This document shows, in pieces, positions 15,997-23,408 of a DNA stretch of 64,000 bases. The notes beneath the pieces are model-generated. The model was not told the origin of the DNA, did not search any database, and saw nothing but the letters and a program-made list of their open reading frames with translations. The stretch comes from DATBGO01 sp050011895 (GTDB taxonomy: Bacteria > Actinomycetota > Actinomycetes > Streptosporangiales > Streptosporangiaceae). The stretch lies in assembly GCA_050011895.1 (NCBI GenBank), contig JBEKIF010000033.1, forward strand, positions 62,001 to 126,000, read 5' to 3'. A program made the translations under genes and the position numbers. How positions within the stretch are numbered: position 1 is the stretch's first letter; each line of letters begins with the position of its first letter.

Positions 15997-18158
15997 CGGC
16001 GCTGGCCCGGCCCTGTGCCGCGCACGCTGCGGCACGACGGCAGCACCCGTGGCCGCGGGCCCTTGACAAGCAGGGTGAATTCCTCGCTGCTCGCGCCGCG
16101 CAGGGCGTCCGCGCCGACGAGACGGCTGTCTTCGAGCTTTAACGGATAATCGGCCGTTATCCCGGTGCCTCGGCCGGGAATCCCGACCCGCCGGCGTCCG
16201 GCGCCGGGCCCGGCGGGATCGGCGCGATCGGCGCCGTCACCGCGGTCGGAAAGGTCGGCGCGGTCAGCGCGGTCAGCTTGGTAAGCGCTGTCTGCGCGGC
16301 CGGCGCGGTCAGCATGGTAAGCGCGGCCGGCGAGGTCAGCGTGGTAAGCGCGATCAGCTTGGTAAGCGCGGTCAGCGCGGTCAGCGCGGTCAGCGCGGTC
16401 AGCGCGGTCAGCGCGGTCAGCGCGGTCAGCGCGATCAGCTTGGTAAGCGCGGTCAGCGGGGCCGGCAAAATCGGCGAATCTCGCCGCGACCGCCGGGCCG
16501 GCGGGACCTCGCGCCAGCACCACGTTGGCGATCCCGGCAAGACGGTCCGCGGCGGCGGCGGACCCCGTGCTCAGCAGGACGGCCAGCCCGGCGCCGGCGC
16601 CAGCCGCGATCAGGTCGCTGAGCACGCGGTGATCCACGGCCTCGCACCCGTGGATCCAGGCCAGCGCGTCACCAGGCACGCCAATCCGCCTAAGTTCGGC
16701 GCAGACGGCCATCATGTCGCAGGCAGCCAGGCTTGCGATCATGCAGGCGGAGCGGTCATGGACGGCGCGGTCCAGCGAAAACGCGACAACCGCCCGATCC
16801 CGCACCGCCTGGCCCAGACTGATCCGCAGCGGCTCCGCCGCTGGCGTAGCGGCGGCACTGAGCTGGGCCGCGCCGCGCAGCGGGCGGCCCCGCCCGGGCC
16901 GGTCACCGGGCCCGGCGGGCGCGGCCCGCGCCGACGGCCCTGGAGCCAGCCAATGGCCGAGGGCGGACGCCCGGAGCGCCGCCAGCTGGATGGCGGGCGC
17001 CGACAGCGCGGCCGGGTCGACAGCTGCCTGCCGGACCGAGACGCCAACCCGCTCCGCGAGCGCCGCCCGGCTCGGATAATACGCGGGCACCCGGCTGAGC
17101 CTCGCGCGCAGCGCGGCCGGGTTGAGCAGCCCGGTCAGGTCGTCCAGGATCGGCATGCGCGGGTCGGCGGGCGCGGCGGCCAGCACGGCGAATACGTCGG
17201 TCAGGTAGGCGGCGCAGGTGCGGCGGTGCTCGTCCGTGCCCCCGCTCCAGTCGATCATGCCGGTGACCAGCGAAGCCGCCTGCGCCGGATCGCCACTGCG
17301 GACGGGCTCGTAGTAGCCGGGTCCGGGCCAGCCGAGCGAACGCAGCGGGGCGCCAGCCGCGGCACACCCAGCGGCCAGCGACTCGGTGAGCCAGCCGGAT
17401 CCGGTCAGGTCGATGACGATGACCGGCTTGCGGCGCCGGATCCCGGCGTGAGCCAGCATGAAGCAGGTCTCGGCGATCCCGGTGCCATCCGGCTCGGCAG
17501 CAGCGGGCCCGGCGCAGAGCACGCCGCCTTCGGCCTCCTGCCACGAGATCGCCGCGGGCCGGCCGGTCGCGGCATCGATCCCCACGCACCCGCCGTCCGT
17601 GGTGACCACGCCGCCCGACCTGATCGAGGCCGCCGTCCAGCGCCTGCGCACCGCTACCAGCAGCCCTGGACGCGGCTGGCCGGACAGCCGTTCAGACGCG
17701 TGCAGCCAGTCCAGCCACCACAGGCCCGCCGCCTCGATGGCGGCGAGCACGAGGGCAAGCGGAAACTGGCCTGGCAGCCAGTGCGTCAGTCCGGCAAACG
17801 CCCCCGCCGGGTGCAGGACCCGCCCAGGATGCCGGCCCGTGCCGGCCAGGTAGGCAAGTACCAGCCGCGGCCCGGCCGCCAGCCGGGCCGCAGCGGCGGC
17901 GGGGCCCATCGCCAGTGCCCAGACAAGCCCGGTGGCCGCCGGGACCAGCAGCCACTGCGGCCGCCATCTGGTCAGCCTGCTTGTCGCGTGAAACGCGATC
18001 ACGAGCACCAGCGTGAGCTGGGCGAAGACCACCTGAATGAGCACCGCGGCGGTGCTGAGGACAGCGACTAACTCAGCGCGGCGGGGCGTCTGGATCGGAA
18101 TGAGGTAGCGCGCACGGCGCGGCACGCGCGGCGCTGGGGTCACGGCGGCAACAGGCAT
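15993..18158 (-). CDS. VirD4/TraG-like coupling-type protein with degenerate P-loop
   Basis: The 721-residue protein starts with three to four transmembrane helices (VAVLSTAAVLIQVVFAQLTL; WLLVPAATGLVWALAMG; FPLALVLAAIEAAGLWWL), then a cytoplasmic domain with the coupling-protein order: a P-loop position (GVLCAGPAAAEPDGTGIAET), RRKPVIVIDLTGSGWL matching the TraG DxKG-type strand, and a C-terminal RVLSDLIAAGAGAGLAVLLST segment. The P-loop position lacks GKT/S, so ATP hydrolysis is doubtful. A long (DRA)n tripeptide repeat is inserted near 16236-16468. It begins 6 nt after the GntR stop and ends in an ATGA overlap with the next gene, so it is one operon. If functional it would sit at the inner membrane as a docking component. 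Confidence 0.72.
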   Translation of the reverse strand: MPVAAVTPAPRVPRRARYLIPIQTPRRAELVAVLSTAAVLIQVVFAQLTLVLVIAFHATSRLTRWRPQWLLVPAATGLVWALAMGPAAAAARLAAGPRLVLAYLAGTGRHPGRVLHPAGAFAGLTHWLPGQFPLALVLAAIEAAGLWWLDWLHASERLSGQPRPGLLVAVRRRWTAASIRSGGVVTTDGGCVGIDAATGRPAAISWQEAEGGVLCAGPAAAEPDGTGIAETCFMLAHAGIRRRKPVIVIDLTGSGWLTESLAAGCAAAGAPLRSLGWPGPGYYEPVRSGDPAQAASLVTGMIDWSGGTDEHRRTCAAYLTDVFAVLAAAPADPRMPILDDLTGLLNPAALRARLSRVPAYYPSRAALAERVGVSVRQAAVDPAALSAPAIQLAALRASALGHWLAPGPSARAAPAGPGDRPGRGRPLRGAAQLSAAATPAAEPLRISLGQAVRDRAVVAFSLDRAVHDRSACMIASLAACDMMAVCAELRRIGVPGDALAWIHGCEAVDHRVLSDLIAAGAGAGLAVLLSTGSAAAADRLAGIANVVLARGPAGPAVAARFADFAGPADRAYQADRADRADRADRADRADRADRADRAYQADRAYHADLAGRAYHADRAGRADSAYQADRADRADLSDRGDGADRADPAGPGAGRRRVGIPGRGTGITADYPLKLEDSRLVGADALRGASSEEFTLLVKGPRPRVLPSCRSVRGTGPGQRR
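16236..16468. repeat. In-frame coding minisatellite, 9-bp unit
   Basis: GCGGTCAGC-type 9-bp units repeat over about 230 bp, encoding Ala-Asp-Arg tripeptides with Ala-Tyr-Gln and Ala-Tyr-His variants on the reverse strand. The run 16370-16435 is nearly perfect. It lies near the C-terminus of the VirD4-like protein. Confidence 0.88.
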
Positions 18159-18164
18159 TTCGGG

Positions 18165-19097
18165 TCAAGGTTCCCAGCCTTCCACCGCGCGTGTCCAGGC
18201 CCCTGACAAACTGTCCGTATCACCATTTGCGAGTGGCTGCTCAGCGGAGCAGACCACGATCCGGAACAGGTCGGGGCGGCAGACCGCGACTGTCAGCGCG
18301 ACCGGCTCCCCCTCGGCGGGATCGTCGAACCTGACCGTCACCATGGCGGCTAGCTGGCCTGGCGACAGCCGAAGGCTCCTGGCCACCGACGGCGGCGGCT
18401 GCTGCATCTCGACATACAGGGCACCCGGCTGACCAGCCGGCGCGGTTCCTTGGTCTTCCGCCGCTGGCATCGTGGCTACCGGCAGCGGGGTAAAAGCGGA
18501 TCCGGCACCCTGGGCCAGGTACGGTCCAGCGGCCTCTGTCGCCAGGTAAGTCGTGGCGAACGCGGCAGGCTGCCCGTCCGCGGTCCAGAGGAACCTGATG
18601 ACGCAGACCGGGTCCGACGGGGAGACGTGCAGCGCCCAGCCGATGTCCTCAGGGACCCGGCGCACCGAGACCTGGCGGCTGCGGCAGGTTATCTCGCCGC
18701 CCATCGGATCGAGATGGGCGGCGAGCCCGGGCACGCCCTCGAGCGAGATGAGGTACTCCGCAGGACTGGCGCGGTAAGCCTGACCGTCAGGCAGGCGGCG
18801 GATCAGGTGCCGGGCGGCGAGTTCCGCGATCGCGGCGTCGATCTCCGCGGTGCTCACGTTGTACCGGCGCGCTAGGGCGCTGTGCCGCGGCAGCCGCCAG
18901 CCGGGCTCATGGTGTACCAGCGCCGCGGCCATCCGGTCCGCAAGCACGCCGCTGGCCGACCGGGTCTGAGCAGCTCCGCTGCCCGGCTTGGCGACCGCGG
19001 CCCTTGGCTGAGCGGCCCCGCGGGCGGTTCCCGGCGCGGCGGCCGCTCCGTCATCGTCGGATAGCGGCCGATCGCTGGGGCCCAGCATGTTGATCAC
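18165..19097 (-). CDS. GntR/HutC-type transcriptional regulator (UTRA-like)
   Basis: The 310-residue protein has a disordered Ala-rich N-terminus, a GntR-type winged helix (LADRMAAALVHHEPGWRLPRHSALARRYNVSTAEIDAAI, in pieces) and a C-terminal effector domain resembling UTRA (DIGWALHVSPSDPVCVIRFL; VARSLRLSPGQLAAMVTVRF). GntR/HutC proteins such as KorSA control transfer genes in actinomycete conjugative elements, fitting its place in the T4SS-like operon. The GTG at 19097 overlaps the upstream stop as GTGA; ATG 19088 is an alternative. The helix-turn-helix is slightly divergent and the ligand unknown. Confidence 0.8.
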   Translation of the reverse strand: MINMLGPSDRPLSDDDGAAAAPGTARGAAQPRAAVAKPGSGAAQTRSASGVLADRMAAALVHHEPGWRLPRHSALARRYNVSTAEIDAAIAELAARHLIRRLPDGQAYRASPAEYLISLEGVPGLAAHLDPMGGEITCRSRQVSVRRVPEDIGWALHVSPSDPVCVIRFLWTADGQPAAFATTYLATEAAGPYLAQGAGSAFTPLPVATMPAAEDQGTAPAGQPGALYVEMQQPPPSVARSLRLSPGQLAAMVTVRFDDPAEGEPVALTVAVCRPDLFRIVVCSAEQPLANGDTDSLSGAWTRAVEGWEP

Positions 19098-19359
19098 TCC
19101 GCATGTCGCCGGGGGAATGCGATGATCACCCGTCCCGCGATGATAATCAGCAGCACGAACATGAACAAGATCACCGCCACGTCGTAGGACGAGATCTGCG
19201 GCGAATGGACGGGACTGTAGAAATGGACGGGACTGTAGAAGAAGCTCCAGACGGGGATGGTCCGCTGACCAGCAGCACGACGATGGTGATCACGAAGGTG
19301 CCGATGATGGCGTTTTCCAGGCCGCCGCCAGTGCCGGTGGCGTCGGTGAAACCCGGCAC
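19094..19359 (-). pseudogene. Small two-helix membrane protein with apparent frameshift
   Basis: Frame one from GTG 19359 reads GFTDATGTGGGLENAIIG followed by a helix (TFVITIVVLLVSGP), then turns low-complexity. The second helix, DVAVILFMFVLLIIIAGRVI, with the basic tail FPRRHAE, is in another frame that has no start codon of its own. Joining them near 19258-19262 restores a short protein with two hydrophobic helices and a WSFFYSP loop. One missing base (or two extra) explains the break. An 18-bp exact tandem duplication (19204-19239) lies just after it, adding YSPVHF. It ends in a GTGA overlap with the GntR gene, so it heads the operon. Sequencing error remains possible. Confidence 0.6.
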
Positions 19360-19558
19360 CGCCCGGGCGATGATGCCGGATCGGCCTGGATTGACATATA
19401 CCCCGCCTCACCCGGCGACTCGAGACGATGATCTGACCGCGCCGGTACAGCCAAGACCAGTTCTAGGGCTCTTAGGTAACGAGCAGCTGAACAGCAGGTG
19501 ATGACATAGGCGACGAACAGGTGGCAGGTAGGGAAACTGTCCCGGCGCTGCCGAACGT

Positions 19559-19605
19559 GATCGCGGCGGCTTTTCCGCGCCATGCGCGGAAGAGCCGCCG
19601 CGATC
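19559..19605. terminator. Long hairpin terminator after the sulfurtransferase operon
   Basis: Arms 19559-19580 and 19584-19605 pair over 22 bp with a single G-U type mismatch around a 3-nt CAT loop. It lies 20-70 bp beyond the stop of the DUF1416 gene and has no strong U-tract, as is common for actinobacterial terminators. It may also insulate the T4SS-like operon on the far side. Confidence 0.75.
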
Positions 19606-19626
19606 ATGAAATTGGCGGGCCAGGGG

Positions 19627-19932
19627 TCAGATGGTGACCTCGAGAGCGGCGATCTTGCCGGTCTCCGCGGAGACGGTGCGCTCGGCCCGGACGCCGCCGG
19701 GGGCGAGCACGCGCAGCGTCCACGTCCCCGGGGCGGCGAAGAACCTGAATCCGCCATCGTCGCCCAGCGGCACCTCGGCGACGAAGTCACCGCCCTCGTT
19801 GAGCAGCCTGGCGTAGCCGACCGGCACCGCTGTCCCGTTCTGCGTGACCCGGCCCTGCACCACCGCCTGGCTGCCAGCGTCCGCGGGCAGGGCCGCGCTG
19901 CCGGCCAGCGCGCCGCATCCGCCGCTGCTCAC
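19627..19932 (-). CDS. DUF1416 protein, partner of thiosulfate sulfurtransferase
   Basis: The 101-residue protein has one Ig/CNA-B-like beta sandwich: VVQGRVTQNGTAVPVGYARL, FVAEVPLGDDGGFRFFAAPG and TWTLRVLAPGGVRAERTV. DUF1416 proteins are regularly encoded directly after the sulfurtransferase in actinobacteria and are thought to act with it. Its GTG overlaps the stop of the sulfurtransferase gene (GTGA at 19929-19932), meaning coupled translation and a likely 1:1 complex. A Cys near the N-terminus (GGCGAL) could be functional. Biochemical role unproven. Confidence 0.85.
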   Translation of the reverse strand: MSSGGCGALAGSAALPADAGSQAVVQGRVTQNGTAVPVGYARLLNEGGDFVAEVPLGDDGGFRFFAAPGTWTLRVLAPGGVRAERTVSAETGKIAALEVTI

Positions 19933-20771
19933 TTAGCGTCCCCGATCTCGATCGGGACCCCGACCAGCGAGCCGTACTCGGTCCACGAGCCGTCGTAGTT
20001 CTTCACGTTCGGCTGGCCGAGCAGCTCATGCAGCACGAACCAGGTATGCGCGGACCGCTCGCCGATCCGGCAGTAGGCGATCGTGTCCCTGCCGAAGTCC
20101 AGCCCGGCCTCGTGGCCGTAGAGCACCCGCAGCGCGTCGTCGGTCTTGAACGTGCCATCTTCCTCGGCCGCCTTCGACCACGGGACGTTCTTCGCGGTCG
20201 GGATGTGGCCGCCCCGCTGCGCCTGCTCCTGCGGGAGGTGCGCCGGGGCGAGCAGGCGGCCGGCGAACTCGTCGGGCGAGCGGACGTCGACCAGGTTGCG
20301 CTGGCCGATGGCCGCCACCACCTCGTCGCGGAAGGCCCGGATCGACTGGTCCTGCTCGGTGGCGGTGTAGCTGGTCGTGGCGCGCTCGGGGACCTCGGTC
20401 ACCAGCTCACGGCCATCGAGCTCCCACTTCTTGCGGCCCCCGTCGAGCAGCTTGACGTTGTTGTGCCCGTACAGCTTGAAGTACCAGTACGCATACGCCG
20501 CGAACCAGTTGTTGTTGCCGCCGTAGAGCACGACCGTGTCGTCGTTGCTGATGCCCCGCTTGGAGAGCAGGGATTCAAAGCCGGCCTTGTCCACGAAATC
20601 GCGGCGCACCGGGTCCTGCAGATCGGTTTTCCAGTCGATCTTCACTGCGCCCCGGATGTGGCCCTTGTCGTAGGCGCTGGTGTCCTCGTCCACCTCCACG
20701 AGCACCACACCAGGGTCGTTGCCGTGGGCCTGCACCCAGTCGGCGTCCACGAGGACGTCGGAACGGCTCAT
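19929..20771 (-). CDS. Thiosulfate sulfurtransferase (two-domain rhodanese)
   Basis: The 280-residue protein has two rhodanese domains. The N-terminal, inactive one contains DVLVDADWVQAH and GHIRGAVKIDW; the C-terminal one contains VDVRSPDEFAGRLLAP, the active-site loop AYCRIGERSAHTW with the catalytic Cys, and VKNYDGSWTEYG. It transfers the sulfane sulfur of thiosulfate to cyanide or a thiol. The start overlaps the DUF4395 stop (ATGA) and has GGAGG inside that gene's last codons. In actinobacteria this operon feeds sulfur assimilation, and here it follows a Cys-containing leader peptide. Confidence 0.93.
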   Translation of the reverse strand: MSRSDVLVDADWVQAHGNDPGVVLVEVDEDTSAYDKGHIRGAVKIDWKTDLQDPVRRDFVDKAGFESLLSKRGISNDDTVVLYGGNNNWFAAYAYWYFKLYGHNNVKLLDGGRKKWELDGRELVTEVPERATTSYTATEQDQSIRAFRDEVVAAIGQRNLVDVRSPDEFAGRLLAPAHLPQEQAQRGGHIPTAKNVPWSKAAEEDGTFKTDDALRVLYGHEAGLDFGRDTIAYCRIGERSAHTWFVLHELLGQPNVKNYDGSWTEYGSLVGVPIEIGDAK

Positions 20772-21223
20772 ATCGGAACCTCCTTGTCAGCTTCGGCCGG
20801 CACCAGCGTGTGGCGGCCCGGCCAGATTCGTCGGATAATCAGATACATCTCACAGCCCAGGCAGACGCCGAAGATCCCGTTGAGGACTGCCGCGACGAGC
20901 CCGGCCGAGGCTGCGGCCATCCCAAGCGGCGTTATGCCCGCCGCGTAGCCGATAACCCCGATAGCGCTGATAAACAGGCCGGTGCCCTGAGCGAACCGCG
21001 GCGGGGCCGCAGGCTCGAGTTCTTTCGGCGGCCCAAGGCGCGGCCGCACCAGCCAGCGGTAGATCAGCCCGTACGGTGAGTTGCGCACGCCGAAAAGAGT
21101 CCCGGCCGCAAACACAAGCCCCTGCGCGGCAAGCAGCCACACATTGCCGGTGAGCAGTACGACAGCGAAGACCACCATGGTGATCAGCGCGCCGAAACGC
21201 GGCCCTCTCGGATCGATGTCCAT
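20768..21223 (-). CDS. DUF4395 integral membrane protein
   Basis: The 151-residue protein has four hydrophobic helices (ALITMVVFAVVLLTGNVWLL; GLVFAAGTLFGV; GLFISAIGVIGYAAGI; AAVLNGIFGVCLGCEMYLI). The last carries a CxxC motif typical of DUF4395, which commonly sits beside thioredoxin and sulfurtransferase genes and may take part in sulfur or redox transport. GAAGGGA lies 7 nt upstream of the ATG, and the stop overlaps the next start. It is the first full-size gene after the leader peptide. Confidence 0.82.
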   Translation of the reverse strand: MDIDPRGPRFGALITMVVFAVVLLTGNVWLLAAQGLVFAAGTLFGVRNSPYGLIYRWLVRPRLGPPKELEPAAPPRFAQGTGLFISAIGVIGYAAGITPLGMAAASAGLVAAVLNGIFGVCLGCEMYLIIRRIWPGRHTLVPAEADKEVPI

Positions 21224-21363
21224 CGGCGGGTCCCTTCGGGAATTCTGCGGGCCGGTGTGTCCTGCAGCGCGGCCGGGCTGGGCGATGTCACGTCCGCCGG
21301 CGGCGCGGCGCCCGGATCTGCGGACTGGTGGTGCGGCGCCGAAACCGGGGCGGTGGCGGAGAG

Positions 21364-21525
21364 TCAGATCGTGCTGGCGCCTGCGCGCGCGGCACGCTGG
21401 CCCCAGCCGAGGGCAGCCGGACAGATCGCGGTGGCGACACGGCAGAAGTCGACCGCGCGCCGCTTGGTCAGCGTCGCCCGCAGCAGCCGGCCGGTCGTGC
21501 GCGGAGCGGTGATCCCGTCAGGCAC
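21364..21525 (-). CDS. Cysteine-containing leader peptide (leaderless, 53 aa)
   Basis: From GTG 21525 this frame reads 53 residues including LTKRRAVDFCRVATAICP, which closely resembles the actinobacterial putative leader peptides found in front of sulfur-assimilation operons (RR-x-VD-x-x-RVA-x-A-x-C pattern). It sits 140 bases before DUF4395 and the sulfurtransferase on the same strand. A perfect-spacing promoter (21533-21561) ends 7 nt before the GTG. The family logic, known for mycobacterial polycysteine leaders, is that ribosome stalling at Cys codons when cysteine is scarce changes operon expression; applying that here is inference. It is longer than typical family members, which usually end soon after the Cys. 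Confidence 0.6.
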   Translation of the reverse strand: MPDGITAPRTTGRLLRATLTKRRAVDFCRVATAICPAALGWGQRAARAGASTI

Positions 21526-21532
21526 GTAGCCG

Positions 21533-21561
21533 ATGCTATGTGCGGCTCCGGTTGATGTCAC
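21533..21561 (-). promoter_or_regulatory. Promoter of the sulfurtransferase operon
   Basis: On the reverse strand, GTGACA (21556-21561) and TAGCAT (21533-21538) are separated by 17 bp, and the -10 box ends 7 nt before GTG 21525. This is one of the two best promoters in the window and predicts a leaderless transcript that begins with the leader peptide. Confidence 0.65.
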
Positions 21562-21600
21562 TATCATCTTTCCCGATCCGAAGAATAGGAAAAACCCACT

Positions 21601-22044
21601 CTATGTCACCTCGCCGACGGCGGCGATCACGTCGGCCTTGGTCGGCTGGCCGCTCGCCCGCCTGGCGATGCGCCCGTCGGGCCCGAGCACGAACACTGTC
21701 GGGGTCCGCCGCACGTCGAAGCTGCGGACCAGGTCCATTCGTGACTCCGCGTCGATCTCCACGTGCGCGACCCCGTCGATCATTCCGGCCACCTCCGTCA
21801 GGATCCGCCTGGTGGCACGGCAGGGCGCACAGAATGCGGTCGAGAACTGCACCAGCGTGGCCCTCGAGCCCAGCGTCGCGCCCAGCTGAGGTCCGGTGAC
21901 AGCCGACTCGGTCACGGCCGCCCTCGGCCCTCCGGCGGCCGGCCCGCGTGGCGCCCGCAGCACGCCGTTGCGCCGGCGCCAGGCCAGGCCGGCGGCCGCT
22001 GAGATGCCAAGGACTACGACAAGGACGATCAGGCCGGCGGTCAC
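21601..22044 (-). CDS. Membrane-anchored thioredoxin-like protein
   Basis: The 147-residue protein has an N-terminal helix (AGLIVLVVVLGISAAAGLAW) acting as a signal anchor, then a thioredoxin fold with the redox motif FCAPCR (about residues 71-76) and the cis-Pro loop RRTPTVFVLGPDGR. It is predicted to sit in the membrane; which side the catalytic domain faces depends on the RR-rich segment after the helix, which suggests it remains cytoplasmic. It lies 75 bases upstream of the sulfurtransferase operon on the same strand and may support its redox chemistry. Confidence 0.88.
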   Translation of the reverse strand: MTAGLIVLVVVLGISAAAGLAWRRRNGVLRAPRGPAAGGPRAAVTESAVTGPQLGATLGSRATLVQFSTAFCAPCRATRRILTEVAGMIDGVAHVEIDAESRMDLVRSFDVRRTPTVFVLGPDGRIARRASGQPTKADVIAAVGEVT

Positions 22045-22138
22045 GACGTACTAAGCACCGGGTGCAGCTACCGCATTCCCGGCGCCGGTGACTATCCGGT
22101 GGCCGCACGGTGACCGGACAGGACCGGATGCTTCCCGG

Positions 22139-22864
22139 TCAGGTGGCCGCGACAGTGACGAGGACCTGCCCGGCCGCGGTCACCTGGAAGCTGCCGATCT
22201 TCGCGCCACTGACCGGCGTCGACGCGAGGTACCACTGGTCCTGATGGCCGCGCGCCACGGTCCAGCCCCCGACGATCGACCGCTGGCCGTGGGTGTCCAC
22301 CACCCACAGCTCGCAGGTTGTCCCGGCGCGGATGCCGCTGACCCACACGCGCATCGAAGTCCCCCACGCCGCGGAGTGGTACGCCACGACGGCGGTGACG
22401 TGCGTCCGCGCATCGGTTGCGCGGCCGGTTTCGTATCCCCGTGATGTCTGGCCCGATGCCTGGCTGGCGGCTGAGGAGCCGGAGCTGAGTGCGTGCGAGA
22501 TCGCCGCGCCGCCAGCCAGCCCGCCTCCCACCGCGATGACCGCGGCGGCCGCCGCCACCGTGATCGTCCGCCACTTGCGCGCCCGGCGCCGGGCGGCGAC
22601 CCGCCGAAGCAGCGAGCTGAGCAGCTCGGGAGGCGGTTCCTCCGGGTTGCCCGTGGCGCCGGAGGCTGCCAGCCGTTCAACATCGCGGGCCGGGACCCGG
22701 CCGAGCAGGGCTGGCAGCCCGGCCAGCCCGGCCAGCTCCTCCCGGCAAGCCGGGCAATGACTGAGGTGTATATCGACGATCGTGCGTTCTGCCGGATCGA
22801 TCGCACCGACCACATAGACGCCCAGCGCCAAGCGGACATCACCGCAGCCTGAGGGCCCGTTCAT
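22139..22864 (-). CDS. Zinc-finger anti-sigma factor, membrane-bound
   Basis: The 241-residue protein has an N-terminal ZAS domain (HLSHCPACREEL, the HxxxCxxC zinc motif near residues 33-40), a linker, one transmembrane helix (TITVAAAAAVIAVGGGLAGG) and an extracytoplasmic domain with WVSGIRAGTTCELWVV and GSFQVTAAGQVLV. It should hold the adjacent ECF sigma factor inactive at the membrane until the outer domain senses a signal or is cleaved. Its ATG overlaps the sigma stop (ATGA), as expected for a stoichiometric pair. Confidence 0.88.
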   Translation of the reverse strand: MNGPSGCGDVRLALGVYVVGAIDPAERTIVDIHLSHCPACREELAGLAGLPALLGRVPARDVERLAASGATGNPEEPPPELLSSLLRRVAARRRARKWRTITVAAAAAVIAVGGGLAGGAAISHALSSGSSAASQASGQTSRGYETGRATDARTHVTAVVAYHSAAWGTSMRVWVSGIRAGTTCELWVVDTHGQRSIVGGWTVARGHQDQWYLASTPVSGAKIGSFQVTAAGQVLVTVAAT

Positions 22865-23406
22865 GGCGCGAGCCCCCGTTCCTCCAGTGCCAGCTTCAGT
22901 GCGCGCAGCGCGTAGAAAGTCCTTGATTTAACGGTACCTGCCGGTATGCCGAGCACAGCGGCAGCCTCGGCCACCGACCGGCCGCGGTAGTACGTTTCAA
23001 GCAGTACCGCGCGATGGTCGGGCCGCAGGGTCTGGAGCGCATCAGCCACCGCCCACGACTCAAGCGCCCGATCGGCCTCGTCGGGAGCCGGAATCAGCTC
23101 GAGCGCGCTCTCCCCCACCTCACGCGGCCGCGCTTTGCGGGCCCGGTATGCGTCGACGGCCAGGTTCCTGGCCACCGCGAACAGCCAGGGCCTGGCAGGC
23201 CGTTCCGCGATTGCCTCCGGATGCAGCCATGCGCGTAGCAGGGTTTCCTGCACGATGTCCTCGGCCCGCTGCCGGTCGCCACTGGCCAGGTGCAGGGCAT
23301 ACCTCAGCAGCGGGCCAGCATGCTCCGCATAGAGCGTGCGTACGAGCATCTCGTCGGAAACCTGCCCATTGGGTCGGCCACCGCCGGCGCTTTCCACCCC
23401 TGCCAT
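22861..23406 (-). CDS. ECF RNA polymerase sigma factor
   Basis: The 181-residue protein has region 2 (LLRYALHLASGDRQRAEDIV, QETLLRAWLHPEAI, RPWLFAVARNLAVDAYRARK in sequence) and region 4 (LQTLRPDHRAVLLETYYRGR, SVAEAAAVLGIPAGTVKSRT). It directs RNA polymerase to a stress regulon under control of the anti-sigma factor encoded just downstream. It begins 2 nt after the LmeA-like gene stop, so all three genes probably form one operon. The RALKLALEERGLAP tail fits SigK/SigL-type ECF groups, but the subgroup is not certain. Confidence 0.92.
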   Translation of the reverse strand: MAGVESAGGGRPNGQVSDEMLVRTLYAEHAGPLLRYALHLASGDRQRAEDIVQETLLRAWLHPEAIAERPARPWLFAVARNLAVDAYRARKARPREVGESALELIPAPDEADRALESWAVADALQTLRPDHRAVLLETYYRGRSVAEAAAVLGIPAGTVKSRTFYALRALKLALEERGLAP

Positions 23407-23408
23407 GT

